A DNA stretch of 64,000 bases from Asterias rubens (taxonomy: Eukaryota; Echinodermata; Asteroidea; Forcipulatida; Asteriidae). Where the stretch lies: positions 4,001,171 to 4,065,170 of the forward strand of contig NC_047069.1 in NCBI RefSeq assembly GCF_902459465.1. Direction: 5' to 3'. The translations under genes and the position numbers were made by a program. This document shows positions 9,728-21,400 of this stretch, piece by piece. Position 1 is the first letter of the stretch; the number at the start of each line of letters is the position of its first letter. The notes under the pieces were generated by a model. The model had not been told where the DNA came from and ran no database searches. It saw only the letters and a program-made list of their open reading frames with translations.

Positions 9728-11218
9728 TAAAGACACAGGACATTATTGGTCATTGTCAAAGACCAGTCTTCTCACTTGGTGCAACTCAACATATGCATAA
9801 AATAACAAACCTGTGAAAATTTGAGCGTAATTGGTCGCCGAAGTTGCGAGATAAGGGGCCATTCATAATTTTCAGTGTTTTAAAATTTCGATTTCTTTTC
9901 CAAAGATTTTTGACCCACCCACCCACCCCTAATTTCGATTATAAAAACATTGATTTGTTATGTGCAGTATTTAAAATAAAACTACATGTGGTTGCATTAT
10001 GCATACTTGCATGGTACTTGTACGTGTGCTGCATCATGGATGTTATTAATGCACATTCGGGCCTAGCACGGACCGCAGTCCCAGTTATTGTAGCCCTGGG
10101 CTAAAACTTTTATCAACTTTTATTGTGACTGAAACCCGTGAAGATCAGTGCCATTCAACAGAGGCCAGCTATTCCTTAGATTTGTCAACCCCCCTAAATA
10201 AAATATTTGTTGTTTATCCAAATTAACAGTATCGCCGCCCCCAAAAAAAGGGGAAGGAAAAAAAAAAGGCTAAATACAAAAATTGTGCAGAATTTTTTTG
10301 TGTGGAGGATTACTTTTCTTCAAAGTGCATGAACAAACTTTTCAGTTTACTTCACATTCACATGAGGTACACAGGAGATGTTGCTGGTTAATGTGGAGGT
10401 ATGATTGTGTCAGAATATTTCCCCAAGAAAATTAATTTCCGGCTAAAATGATGTGCAAAATTCTCCGCTCATGACTTCTACCTGATGTGGTCGAGTCTAT
10501 GCACGTGGGGCGCATTCAACAAATTTGCTGAACGGATTGGGACAAACTTGTGCGCAATTCGCGTTTTGCGCTCTGCCGAATTCAGAATATTATCAGCTGA
10601 ATCTGGTGAGAGAGCAAAAGACTGCGCAATCTGCAAATTTGTGCTCTTTTTGTATGCCAGCCCAAGTTGATAATTCTGAAAAACTTCACGCAATCTGAAG
10701 ATTGTGCATTATTATGTATTGTTGTGTTTTGCCTGTCCGGCCCTAAGCGTGAGAAAATGGTTGCGTTGCGAAAGCGTGAGACTTGCTTGGTCTGCAGTTG
10801 CTACCTCCATGGAAGGCAAGTAAAACAATCTAGCTATTTTTTTTTTTTTGAAAAGTGAATTTCGATTAAGAAATATTTGAAAAAGAGGCTTTTGACTACC
10901 CACCCACTAATTCGAAAAGAAATCAAAATTTTGAAACATTGACAATATTGAATGGCCCCTAATAATGAAATAAAAAACGACCTTGTCACTTGAAGTTGTG
11001 TGCTTTCAGATGCTTGATTTCAAGACCTCAAAATCTAATTCTGAGGTCCAGAAATCAAATTCGTGGAAAAATACTTCTTTCTCAAAAACTACATTACTTT
11101 AGAGGGAGCCGTTTCCCACAATGTGTTATACCATCAACAGCTCTCCATTACTCGTTACCAATTAAGTTTTTATGCTATTATTATTTTGAGTAATTACCAA
11201 TAGTGTCCACTGCCTTAA
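9728..11218 (-). repeat. MITE family A copy split by a nested insertion (left arm)
   Basis: Two halves, 9728-9851 and 10963-11218, join into one family A element once the Harbinger-like insert at 9855-10959 is removed. The empty-site form (GAGATAATAATGAAA) is visible in the copy at about 36655. The mirror copy is at 24671-26174. Confidence 0.8.
9855..10959. mobile_element. Harbinger-like MITE nested in a family A MITE (left arm)
   Basis: 1,105 bp with ends GGGGCCATTCATAATTTTC and complement ATTGAATGGCCCC, flanked by TAA at 9852-9854 and 10960-10962. A 3-bp TAA duplication is the hallmark of PIF/Harbinger elements. The terminal regions are long and include CCACCCACCCACCCC. There is no transposase ORF, so it is non-autonomous. 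The inside has GCGCAATTCGCGTTTTGCGC-type inverted motifs. Confidence 0.75.
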
Positions 11219-11220
11219 GC

Positions 11221-11385
11221 TTCTGTTAAAAACTCACTTGTTTGAAGCTGCTTTTTTGTGACCTGCTTACTTGTATTGTCTCTTTCACTCATTGTATATT
11301 TTCTTGTTCTCTTTATGTGCTTAGAGGCTTTTGCAAAAGGCGCTTTACAAATGCCTTTATTATTATCAATATTTTTATGACAAAA
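11221..11385 (+). mobile_element. CR1/L2-like 3' tail (left arm)
   Basis: Ends AAGGCGCTTTACAAATGCC plus a TTATTATTA tail, the usual 3' end of L2/CR1-type elements. Upstream reads as a decayed C-terminus (LLKTHLFEAAF in one frame). The mirror copy is at 24500-24668 (minus). Confidence 0.6.
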
Positions 11386-11844
11386 AAGGACTCACTTCTC
11401 AAAGCGCTCACTGGTGAGCTGTCTCTGACTTCTCCAAGTCTGCTCCAGCTGAGCAGCTCTGGATCTTAAGGTCTGAAGCTCACGACTCTGGCTTGCCTAC
11501 ATTTAGAAGAGCAAAGAAAACCAACAAACCAGATATGTATTCTTTATCACTATACATATATACCTGTTTGGAATCAGTTTGTAGCACAAATCTGCATACT
11601 ATGCGTTACCCACACCATAAAAAATATTGAGTACAACAGTTACATTCAAACAACACTTACAAATAATCTTTCTTACAAATAATCTCTCAAAACAATTATC
11701 CATTTTTGTTTGCTGAATTATTCCCCAAGCTTTCAACTGGAGCAAAAAAAAACAACACAAAAATGAATAGATGTAGATAAAAAAGGCCTGTATGCTTAAA
11801 CTGACTAAACAAAATATAAAATGCAAGACTTTTAGGATATGAAT

Positions 11845-12290
11845 GCGGTTTAATGAACTTCAGCATCCTTTGTTGTCATCCCCATTCTGAAACAATTTCA
11901 CTGGCTCCTTTTCTCTCAACGAATCATCTTCAAGCTGATGCTCATTGTCCACAAAGCACTAAGCCATCAGCGGCAAGGCTCCCCACTATATCTAAGAACT
12001 ACTTCAAGTTTACACTCCATCAAGGAATCTTCGATCAAGTTCCATGCTTCTCCTCATTGAACCCAAGTTTCGACACACCGGGGGTGACAGGTCTTTTCTT
12101 CAGCTGCACCACATCTCTTAGATCTTGTCTTCGTACCACAGATTCCAATATCTTCTCAAAACTTATCTTATCTCAAAGGTTTTCAAGGACTGGTTTATTT
12201 GTTTCTGTTTTCTTTTGTTTTTGGTTTGACTTCACCTTAAACACCCAGCAGGGATGTGCGCATTACAAGTCTTTATTATGATTATATTAT
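11845..12290 (+). mobile_element. CR1/L2-like RT C-terminal relic (left arm)
   Basis: Reads FHWLLFSQRIIFKLMLIVHKAL and PLYLRTTSS in one frame, the 'HWLPV..RI.FK' block near the C-terminus of L2/CR1 reverse transcriptases, with stops. It ends ACAAGTCTTTATTATGATTA. It lies in a CEP135 intron, opposite to the gene. The mirror copy is at 23585-24025. Confidence 0.65.
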
Positions 12291-12583
12291 CTTTAACTTA
12301 CACTTTGCTGTCGGCTAAAGCCAATCTGTCTTTAACCAGTTGAATCTCTGATCTGTGTTCTTGACTGTCCAACTGGGCTTGGAATTCCTTTTCCGGTTGT
12401 TGGACAGGAGAGTTTCCAAGTTGCGTACCGATGCTCTCTCTGTACCAACTGGTTCCGTAGCATCTCTATCTCACGTCGCTGGTCATCCACTGATGACTCA
12501 AGCTGTAAAATAAATCACATTTAAATATCAGGCAAAAATTTGTCGTGATTTAAATGCTTTAAAATGTGTAATTTCCATTGACA

Positions 12584-13104
12584 TAAGGCCTTCTCACACT
12601 ACAAAAATTCTCTGTGTTGGACACAAATACGATCCGTGTAATGTGGACTGACCTTTTCATACATCTTTTCAACACGGTGTTGATCTGGATAAAGCGTTTA
12701 TTCGTGTTGAAACCAACCCTGCTTGGGGTTGGGTGAGAATTGTCAATTCGTGTCAAAACTTTCACCACGGATCGATTACCTCTGGGTTTATTTTTTAAAT
12801 TGAAAAGCACGTACATAGAAGGAGCCGCTAAAAAAAAATCCGCAAAGCATCACTACGCACCAAGATGCACCATGATTCACCACGTTGCATCGCAACGCCT
12901 CCTGATTCGATCCGTGTAAGACATTGCAGTTTGAAACGAAAACACATTACACGGATGAAAAGTTACACGTGTACCTCAGAAGCTGATTTTGCGCAGAGCT
13001 AGTGTGAAAGCGAAGCAGTTTGTATCCGTGTTGAAATTTTAGCGAGTCAACACGGACCCGATCCGGATAAATTTTGACACTATATTGTGAAAAGGTCTAT
13101 AGTC
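12584..13104. mobile_element. MITE with AAGGCCTTCTCACACT ends (left arm)
   Basis: About 520 bp. The inverted ends contain the CCTTTTCACA motif and inner GATCCGTGT / ACACGGATC repeats. The mirror copy is at about 22765-23293. No ORF of its own. Confidence 0.65.
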
Positions 13105-13619
13105 TTTTTGTTGAGTAATTAAACTGACTTGGAACGATAAAAATTATGGAGCTTATGATTAGGTTGAGAGTAATAAAATAATAATAGTTTCTATTGATAC
13201 TGCGCTAAATACAAGCGCTTAATCTAAGCGCTATGGTGCTGGTGTCCTCGAAGACTACAGTAAGTTAGGGCAACAACTCCAAAATACGAAACAAATTTAC
13301 AAAAGTTATGCAATAATGAAAGCAGAAATAAATAAGAGAAAGATAAACAAATTAACAGAACTTAACAATAAGTACCTGCTCAGTGTCTATATTTCTGGTT
13401 GTGAGTTGACGAGACATAACTTCCTTAGTATTCTCTAGCTTAATACAGAGATCTCTAACAGCAGTAAGATCCTGCACTAGAGACGTCTTCTCGTCCTGTA
13501 GCTGTCGTATACTCTCCTCCATGTTAGCGAGAGATCTGGTTAGACTCGACACTTGTAGCTCATAGGCTTGCTCTGTGGACACATGCTAAGAAAAATACAA
13601 AGGTTATTATTGTATATGA

Positions 13620-16497
13620 TTTGAGTCATGCATGGTGAGGTATCCGTATATATTTGGTTTGCGGTAACACCATGTGTGTGTCTACTTGCCAGGTAGAGTT
13701 TGTTCTTAAGAGAACTGTCTTGCTTTATATTCTACTACTGGGAGTAGATGTTCGGATTTTCAGGAGACTTCTCAGTTCTGAAAAGAACTGTCCAGCTTTT
13801 TGAAGTACTACATTGTACCTGGGTGGAAGGTAGAAAAGCTGCCAGGACTACTACCTTAGCTTATAGAAGGTAGAAAAGCTGCCAGGACTACTACCTTAGC
13901 TTATAGAAGGTAGAAAAGCTGCCAGGACTACCTTAGCTTATAGAAGGTAGAAAAGCTGCCAGGACTACTACCTTAGCTTATAGAAGGTAGAAAAGCTGCC
14001 AGGACTACTACCTTAGCTTATAGAAGGTAGAAAAGCTGCCAGGACTACTACCTTAGCTTATAGAGGGTAGAAAAGCTGCCAGGACTACTACCTTAGCTTA
14101 TAGAAGGTAGAAAAGCTGCTAGGACTACTACCTTAGCTTATAGAAGGTAGAAAAGCTGCCAGGACTACTACCTTAGCTTATAGAGGGTAGAAAAGCTGCT
14201 AGGACTACTACCTTAGCTTATAGAAGGTAGAAAAGCTGCCAGGACTACTACCTTAGCTTATAGAAGGTAGAAAAGCTGCCAGGACTACTACCTTAGCTTA
14301 TAGAAGGTAGAAAAGCTGCCAGGACTACTACCTTAGCTTATAGAAGGTAGAAAAGCTGCCAGGACTACTACCTTAGCTTATAGAGGGTAGAAAAGCTGCC
14401 AGGACTACTACCTTAGCTTATAGAAGGTAGAAAAGCTGCCAGGACTACTACCTTAGCTTATAGAAGGTAGAAAAGCTGCCAGGACTACTACCTTAGCTTA
14501 TAGAGGGTAGAAAAGCTGCCAGGACTACTACCTTAGCTTATAGAAGGTAGAAAAGCTGCCAGGACTACTACCTTAGCTTATAGAAGGAAGAAAAGCTGCC
14601 AGGACTACTACCTTAGCTTATAGAAGGTAGAAAAGCTGCTAGGACTACTACCTTAGCTTATAGAAGGTAGAAAAGCTGCCAGGACTACTACCTTAGCTTA
14701 TAGAAGGTAGAAAAGCTGCCAGGACTACTACCTTAGCTTATAGAAGGAAGAAAAGCTGCTAGGACTACTACCTTAGCTTATAGAAGGTAGAAAGCTGCCA
14801 GGACTACTACCTTAGCTTATAGAAGGTAGAAAAGCTGCCAGGACTACCTTAGCTTATAGAAGGTAGAAAAGCTGCCAGGACTACTACCTTAGCTTATAGA
14901 GGGTAGAAAAGCTGCCAGGACTACTACCTTAGCTTATAGAAGGTAGAAAAGCTGCCAGGACTACTACCTTAGCTTATAGAAGGTAGAAAAGCTGCCAGGA
15001 CTACTACCTTAGCTTATAGAAGGTAGAAAAGCTGCCAGGACTACTACCTTAGCTTATAGAAGGTAAAAAGCTGCCAGGACTACTACCTTAGCTTATAGAA
15101 GGTAGAAAAGCTGCCAGGACTACTACCTTAGCTTATAGAAGGTAGAAAAGCTGCCAGGACTACTACCTTAGCTTATAGAAGGTAGAAAAGCTGCCAGGAC
15201 TACTACCTTAGCTTATAGAAGGTAGAAAAGCTGCCAGGACTACTACCTTAGCTTATAGAGGGTAGAAAAGCTGCCAGGACTACTACCTTAGCTTATAGAA
15301 GGTAGAAAAGCTGCCAGGACTACTACCTTAGCTTATAGAAGGTAGAAAAGCTGCCAGGACTACTACCTTAGCTTATAGAAGGTAGAAAAGCTGCCAGGAC
15401 TACTACCTTAGCTTATAGAAGGTAGAAAAGCTGCTAGGACTACTACCTTAGCTTATAGAAGGTAGAAAAGCTGCTAGGACTACTACCTTAGCTTATAGAA
15501 GGTAGAAAAGCTGCCAGGACTACTACCTTAGCTTATAGAGGGTAGAAAAGCTGCCAGGACTACTACCTTAGCTTATACTTGTTATAGAAGGTAGAAAAGC
15601 TGCCAGGACTACTACCTTAGCTTATAGAAGGTAGAAAAGCTGCCAGGACTACTACCTTAGCTTATAGAAGGTAGAAAAGCTGCCAGGACTACTACCTTAG
15701 CTTATAGAGGGTAGAAAAGCTGCCAGGACTACTACCTTAGCTTATAGAAGGTAGAAAAGCTGCCAGGACTACTACCTTAGCTTATAGAAGGTAGAAAAGC
15801 TGCCAGGACTACTACCTTAGCTTATAGAAGGTAGAAAAGCTGCCAGGACTACTACCTTAGCTTATAGAAGGTAGAAAAGCTGCTAGGACTACTACCTTAG
15901 CTTATAGAAGGTAGAAAGCTGCTAGGACTACTACCTTAGCTTATAGAAGGTAGAAAAGCTGCCAGGACTACTACCTTAGCTTATAGAGGGTAGAAAAGCT
16001 GCCAGGACTACTACCTTAGCTTATACTTGTTATAGAAGGTAGAAAAGCTGCCAGGAACTACCTTAGCTTATAGAAGGTAGAAAAGCTGCCAGGACTACTA
16101 CCTTAGCTTATAGAAGGTAGAAAAGCTGCCAGGACTACTACCTTAGCTTATAGAGGTAGAAAAGCTGCCAGGACTACTACCTTAGCTTATAGAGGGTAGA
16201 AAAGCTGCCAGGACTACTACCTTAGCTTATAGAAGGTAGAAAAGCTGCCAGGACTACTACCTTAGCTTATAGAAGGTAGAAAAGCTGCTAGGACTACTAC
16301 CTTAGCTATAGAAGGTAGAAAAGCTGCTAGGACTACTACCTTAGCTTATAGAAGGTAGAAAAGCTGCCAGGACTACTACCTTAGCTTATAGAAGGTAGAA
16401 AAGCTGCCAGGACTACTACCTTAGCTTATAGAGGATCGTTATTGTTTCAAATGTTTAGACTAGCTTGCTCTAGTTATTGTCAGGAGACTGATGAAAT
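13620..16497. mobile_element. Foldback element family B with expanded core (left arm)
   Basis: The left end is GGTTTGCGGTAACACC near 13655 and the right end GTCAGGAGACTGATG near 16485. The core between them is the 40-bp minisatellite. The mirror copy is at about 19357-22250. Confidence 0.75.
13827..16433. repeat. 40-bp minisatellite, about 65 copies (left arm)
   Basis: The unit is AGGACTACTACCTTAGCTTA followed by TAGAAGGTAGAAAAGCTGCC. Variants are GAGGG for GAAGG, GCTAGG for GCCAGG, two units with an extra TTATACTTGTTATAG, and rare 1-3 bp losses. No spacers, so this is not a CRISPR. It starts and ends inside family B sequence. Confidence 0.95.
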
Positions 16498-17388
16498 GTG
16501 AGAGAATTGGGTCTATTTATAGGAGTTTAGAGGTTTGAGTGTAGAGTCAGTCATTGGTCTGATTGGCTCATTATTATTGTACTGTATTGTTATTTCATTC
16601 CAAAACTAGAACAGACCCCATAACCCTTGGGAGGTTAACATCAGTATAATAATCACTAACAATTAGCGAAGAAGTCGTACGGAAAGCTAGGAGTGTTATC
16701 TTAAAATGAAACAAACATTGGCTTAACCTTATCACACAGTTTATTTTCCTTTTAAAATGGTACATAAATAGATATTTGGCAACGTACATGTAATTAAGGA
16801 CAAAATTTGATTCTTTAGGCACTTCAAATTTCAAGGTTTATTGTTGACTCATTTTTGCTTTAAAAAAGTTAAACTTCAACAATCTTTTCTCGTAAATCTA
16901 CATAACAATTTTTGTTGGGGTGTCTCTTGTGTATGTTTGACAATAAACGGTTGGGTCAGTCAATTCTTTCTCTTAGTTTTACCTTTGTGAACCCCGGTTG
17001 AACATTGGATCAGATCCCTGCATGTGGGTTTTGTTTTCAGTCACTACCTGATTATGTGGGTTTTCCCCCATTTGGGGTCATCTTCCCACATCTAAAACCG
17101 AACATATTTCACTTCCTATATATCCATCCTTTTATTGGTAATTGCCATGATGGGGTATCTCTCTGTCTAGCCTATTTCACTCCACTGCAGGAGGAAAGCC
17201 TCTTCATCAATTCTCCACCTCACTCTATCCTGCCCTGTCTGTTACCAAGCAATGCCCCTATATGTACTTAGTTCACCTCTCCATCTTCTGTTTTTGTTGT
17301 CCGGTTTCTTGGAGTCCAAGAATAATTGTGTAATAAATAAATAAATAAATAAATAAACAAACAGAATTATTTTAACGTTGTACACTAC
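16498..17388. other. CEP135 intron, unique part (left arm), with AAAT microsatellite
   Basis: No coding exon. A run of (AAAT) repeats at about 17333-17356 sits next to the CEP135 exon. The 79- and 88-residue ORFs here lack a splice context and are not supported. The mirror sequence is 18460-19414. Confidence 0.6.
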
Positions 17389-17774
17389 CTGTTGGACATC
17401 CCTTTCTAATAGTAGTAATTTCTCGCGTAGTCTTTTCATCTCTGAGTCTCTAGTCATTAATTCTATCTTGACTGTAGATGACTCTCCTGATCTTTGAGAT
17501 GCTTCCGTCTCCCAACGCTGCGCTTCCGTCGTAGCTGAGCGATAGTTCTCTAGTAGATCTCGGTTCTCACGCTCCTGTAAGACAAATCAAATACTTTTTA
17601 CTTCTAAAGAAAACATTAAGGTTCAAAGTACGTTAATCAAAATTTATCCAATCCGAGCATTGCCCACAAATTGTTCAGCCAAAATGTGTGTTAATTTTAC
17701 AGATGCCTAACACCTCCAAGCCGTATTTAATTAGACTAAAAGTCAATATTTAGAACGGCTCTGTTTATTGAGGT

Positions 17775-17796
17775 ATTTAATAATAATAATATATAA

Positions 17797-17838
<42 letters not shown>

Positions 17839-18080
17839 TAATAATATAATAAATAATAATATAATATAAATAATAAAATAATAATAATATAATACTAATA
17901 ATATAATTAATATTATGATTATATTATATTATTATTATATATTATTTATTATTATTATTATATTATATTATTTTTATTATTATCATATTATTATTATTAT
18001 TATTATTATTATCATTATTATTATTATATATATTATTATTATTTTATTATATTATTATTATTATATTAATAAATACCTCA
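17775..18080. repeat. AT-only centre of the palindrome
   Basis: Almost pure AAT/ATT triplet-like repeats with no unique spacer. The mirror strings TGAGGTATTT (near 17770) and AAATACCTCA (near 18075) frame it, putting the axis at about 17920. The Ile/Tyr-only ORF here is a by-product of the repeat. Confidence 0.85.
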
Positions 18081-18275
18081 ATAAACAGAGCCGTTCTAAA
18101 ATATTGACTTTAGGTCAATTAAATACGGCTTGGAGGTGTTAGGCATCTGTAAAATTAACACACATTTTGGGCTGAACAATTTGTGGGCAATGCTCGGATT
18201 GGATAAATTTTGATTAACGTACTTTGAACCTTAATGTTTTCTTTAGAAGTAAAAAGTATTTGATTTGTCTTACAG

Positions 18276-18459
18276 GAGCGTGAGAACCGAGATCTACTAG
18301 AGAACTATCGCTCAGCTACGACGGAAGCGCAGCGTTGGGAGACGGAAGCATCTCAAAGATCAGGAGAGTCATCTACAGTCAAGATAGAATTAATGACTAG
18401 AGACTCAGAGATGAAAGACTACGCGAGAATTACTACTATTAGAAAGGGATGTCCAACAG
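18276..18459 (+). CDS. CEP135: CEP135 exon with two 1-bp deletions (right arm)
   Basis: Encodes ERENRDLLENY through GESSTVKIELM. The acceptor is TCTTACAG and the donor GTAGTG. It is 184 nt, where the left-arm equivalent is 186 nt and in frame. Both losses are in A runs. Confidence 0.88.
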
Positions 18460-21400
18460 GTAGTGTACAACGTTAAAATAATTCTGTTTGTTATTTATTT
18501 ATTATTTATTTATTACACAATTATTCTTGGACTCCAAGAAACCGGACAACAAAAACAGAAGATGGAGAGGTGAACTAAGTACATATAGGGGCATTGCTTG
18601 GTAACAGACAGGGCAGGATAGAGTGAGGTGGAGAATTGATGAAGAGGCTTTCCTCCTGCAGTGGAGTGAAATAGGCTAGACAGAGAGATACCCCATCATG
18701 GCAATTAGCGCCAATAAAAGGATGGATATATAGGAAGCGAGAATATATGTTGGGTTTTAGATGTGGGAAGATGACCCCAAATGGGGGAAACCCACATAAT
18801 CAGGTAGTGACTGAAAACAAACCCACATGCAGGGATCTGATCCAATGTTTGAACCGGGGTTCACAAAGGTAAAACTAAGAGAAAGAATTGACTGACCCAA
18901 CCGTTTATTGTCAAACATACACAAGAGACACCCCAACAAAAATTGTTATGTAGATTTACGAGAAAAGATTGTTGAAGTTTAACTTTTTTAAAGCAAAAAT
19001 GAGTCAACAATAAACCTTGAAATTTGAAGTGCCTAAAGAATCAAATTTTGTCCTTAATTACATGTACGTTGCCAAATATCTATTTATGTACCATTTTAAA
19101 AGGAAAATAAACTGTGTGATAAGGTTAAGCCAATGTTTGTTTCATTTTAAGTTAACACTCCTAGCTTTCCGTACGACTTCTTCGCTAATTGTTAGTGATT
19201 ATTATACTGATGTTAACCTCCCAAGGGTTATGGGGTCTGTTCTAGTTTTGGAATGAAATAACAATACAGTACAATAATAATGAGCCAATCAGACCAATGA
19301 CTGACTCTACACTCAAACCTCTAAACTCCTATAATAGACCCAATTCTCTCACATTCATCAGTCTCCTGACAATAACTAGAGCAAGCTAGTCTAAACATTT
19401 GAAACAATAACGATCCTCTATAAGCTAAGGTAGTAGTCCTGGCAGCTTTTCTACCCTCTATAAGCTAAGGTAGTAGTCCTGGCAGCTTTTCTACCTTCTA
19501 TAAGCTAAGGTAGTAGTCCTGGCAGCTTTTCTACCTTCTATAAGCTAAGGTAGTAGTCCTAGCAGCTTTTCTACCTTCTATAAGCTAAGGTAGTAGTCCT
19601 AGCAGCTTTTCTACCTTCTATAAGCTAAGGTAGTAGTCCTGGCAGCTTTTCTACCTTCTATAAGCTAAGGTAGTAGTCCTGGCAGCTTTTCTACCCTCTA
19701 TAAGCTAAGGTAGTAGTCCTGGCAGCTTTTCTACCTTCTATAAGCTAAGGTAGTAGTCCTGGCAGCTTTTCTACCTTCTATAAGCTAAGGTAGTAGTCCT
19801 GGCAGCTTTTCTACCTTCTATAAGCTAAGGTAGTAGTCCTGGCAGCTTTTCTACCTTCTATAACAAGTATAAGCTAAGGTAGTAGTCCTGGCAGCTTTTC
19901 TACCCTCTATAAGCTAAGGTAGTAGTCCTGGCAGCTTTTCTACCTTCTATAAGCTAAGGTAGTAGTCCTAGCAGCTTTTCTACCTTCTATAAGCTAAGGT
20001 AGTAGTCCTAGCAGCTTTTCTACCTTCTATAAGCTAAGGTAGTAGTCCTGGCAGCTTTTCTACCTTCTATAAGCTAAGGTAGTAGTCCTGGCAGCTTTTC
20101 TACCTTCTATAAGCTAAGGTAGTAGTCCTGGCAGCTTTTCTACCTTCTATAAGCTAAGGTAGTAGTCCTGGCAGCTTTTCTACCCTCTATAAGCTAAGGT
20201 AGTAGTCCTGGCAGCTTTTCTACCTTCTATAAGCTAAGGTAGTAGTCCTGGCAGCTTTTCTACCTTCTATAAGCTAAGGTAGTAGTCCTGGCAGCTTTTC
20301 TACCTTCTATAACAAGTATAAGCTAAGGTAGTAGTCCTGGCAGCTTTTCTACCCTCTATAAGCTAAGGTAGTAGTCCTGGCAGCTTTTCTACCTTCTATA
20401 AGCTAAGGTAGTAGTCCTAGCAGCTTTTCTACCTTCTATAAGCTAAGGTAGTAGTCCTAGCAGCTTTTCTACCTTCTATAAGCTAAGGTAGTAGTCCTGG
20501 CAGCTTTTCTACCTTCTATAAGCTAAGGTAGTAGTCCTGGCAGCTTTTCTACCTTCTATAAGCTAAGGTAGTAGTCCTGGCAGCTTTTCTACCTTCTATA
20601 AGCTAAGGTAGTAGTCCTGGCAGCTTTTCTACCCTCTATAAGCTAAGGTAGTAGTCCTGGCAGCTTTTCTACCTTCTATAAGCTAAGGTAGTAGTCCTGG
20701 CAGCTTTTCTACCTTCTATAAGCTAAGGTAGTAGTCCTGGCAGCTTTTCTACCTTCTATAAGCTAAGGTAGTAGTCCTGGCAGCTTTTCTACCTTCTATA
20801 AGCTAAGGTAGTAGTCCTGGCAGCTTTTCTACCTTCTATAAGCTAAGGTAGTAGTCCTGGCAGCTTTTCTACCTTCTATAAGCTAAGGTAGTAGTCCTGG
20901 CAGCTTTTCTACCTTCTATAAGCTAAGGTAGTAGTCCTGGCAGCTTTTCTACCTTCTATAAGCTAAGGTAGTAGTCCTGGCAGCTTTTCTACCCTCTATA
21001 AGCTAAGGTAGTAGTCCTGGCAGCTTTTCTACCTTCTATAAGCTAAGGTAGTAGTCCTGGCAGCTTTTCTACCTTCTATAAGCTAAGGTAGTAGTCCTGG
21101 CAGCTTTTCTACCTTCTATAAGCTAAGGTAGTAGTCCTAGCAGCTTTTCTTCCTTCTATAAGCTAAGGTAGTAGTCCTGGCAGCTTTTCTACCTTCTATA
21201 AGCTAAGGTAGTAGTCCTGGCAGCTTTTCTACCTTCTATAAGCTAAGGTAGTAGTCCTAGCAGCTTTTCTACCTTCTATAAGCTAAGGTAGTAGTCCTGG
21301 CAGCTTTTCTTCCTTCTATAAGCTAAGGTAGTAGTCCTGGCAGCTTTTCTACCTTCTATAAGCTAAGGTAGTAGTCCTGGCAGCTTTTCTACCCTCTATA

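Larger units (their letters stand above)
8224..17574 (-). pseudogene. CEP135: CEP135 C-terminal exons, left-arm copy with frameshifts
   Basis: Mirror copy of the right-arm gene, with exons (in order of transcription) at 17389-17574, 13376-13585, 12302-12502, 11396-11496 and 8224-8596. The first two are intact: 62 codons ending LLLLERDVQQ and 70 codons. The third lacks a G in the AACCGGGAAAAG stretch. The fourth lacks several single bases. The last lacks two bases (AG) at its start, has three extra bases and then loses a base before the GFENG codons, so it stops early. The first exon is intact here but shifted in the right arm, so neither copy is the clean one throughout. The CEP135 5' exons are missing. 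Probably uncorrected sequence of the same locus rather than a true pseudogene. Confidence 0.85.
6174..17920 (-). repeat. Left arm of a giant palindrome
   Basis: This stretch is the reverse complement of about 17921-29755 along its whole length. Landmarks match in mirror order: CEP135 exons, a Harbinger-like MITE, two CR1-like relics, a 40-bp minisatellite and a poly-A/T tract near 6730 and 29180. Most of the differences I checked are one- or two-base indels, many in homopolymers, plus small shifts in minisatellite unit order. The outer end is the gap. Confidence 0.95.

Noticed and set aside
10478..10693. ORFs on both strands inside the Harbinger-like element
   Set aside because: Short, overlapping on both strands because of the inverted GCGCAATTCGCG-type motifs, and no transposase motif present.
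13827..16433. Regular 40-bp repeats that could suggest a CRISPR array
   Set aside because: Units touch each other with no unique spacers, there are no cas genes, and the host is an animal. It is a minisatellite.
17915..18142. Ile/Tyr-rich 75-codon ORF
   Set aside because: Pure translation of the AT repeat at the palindrome centre.
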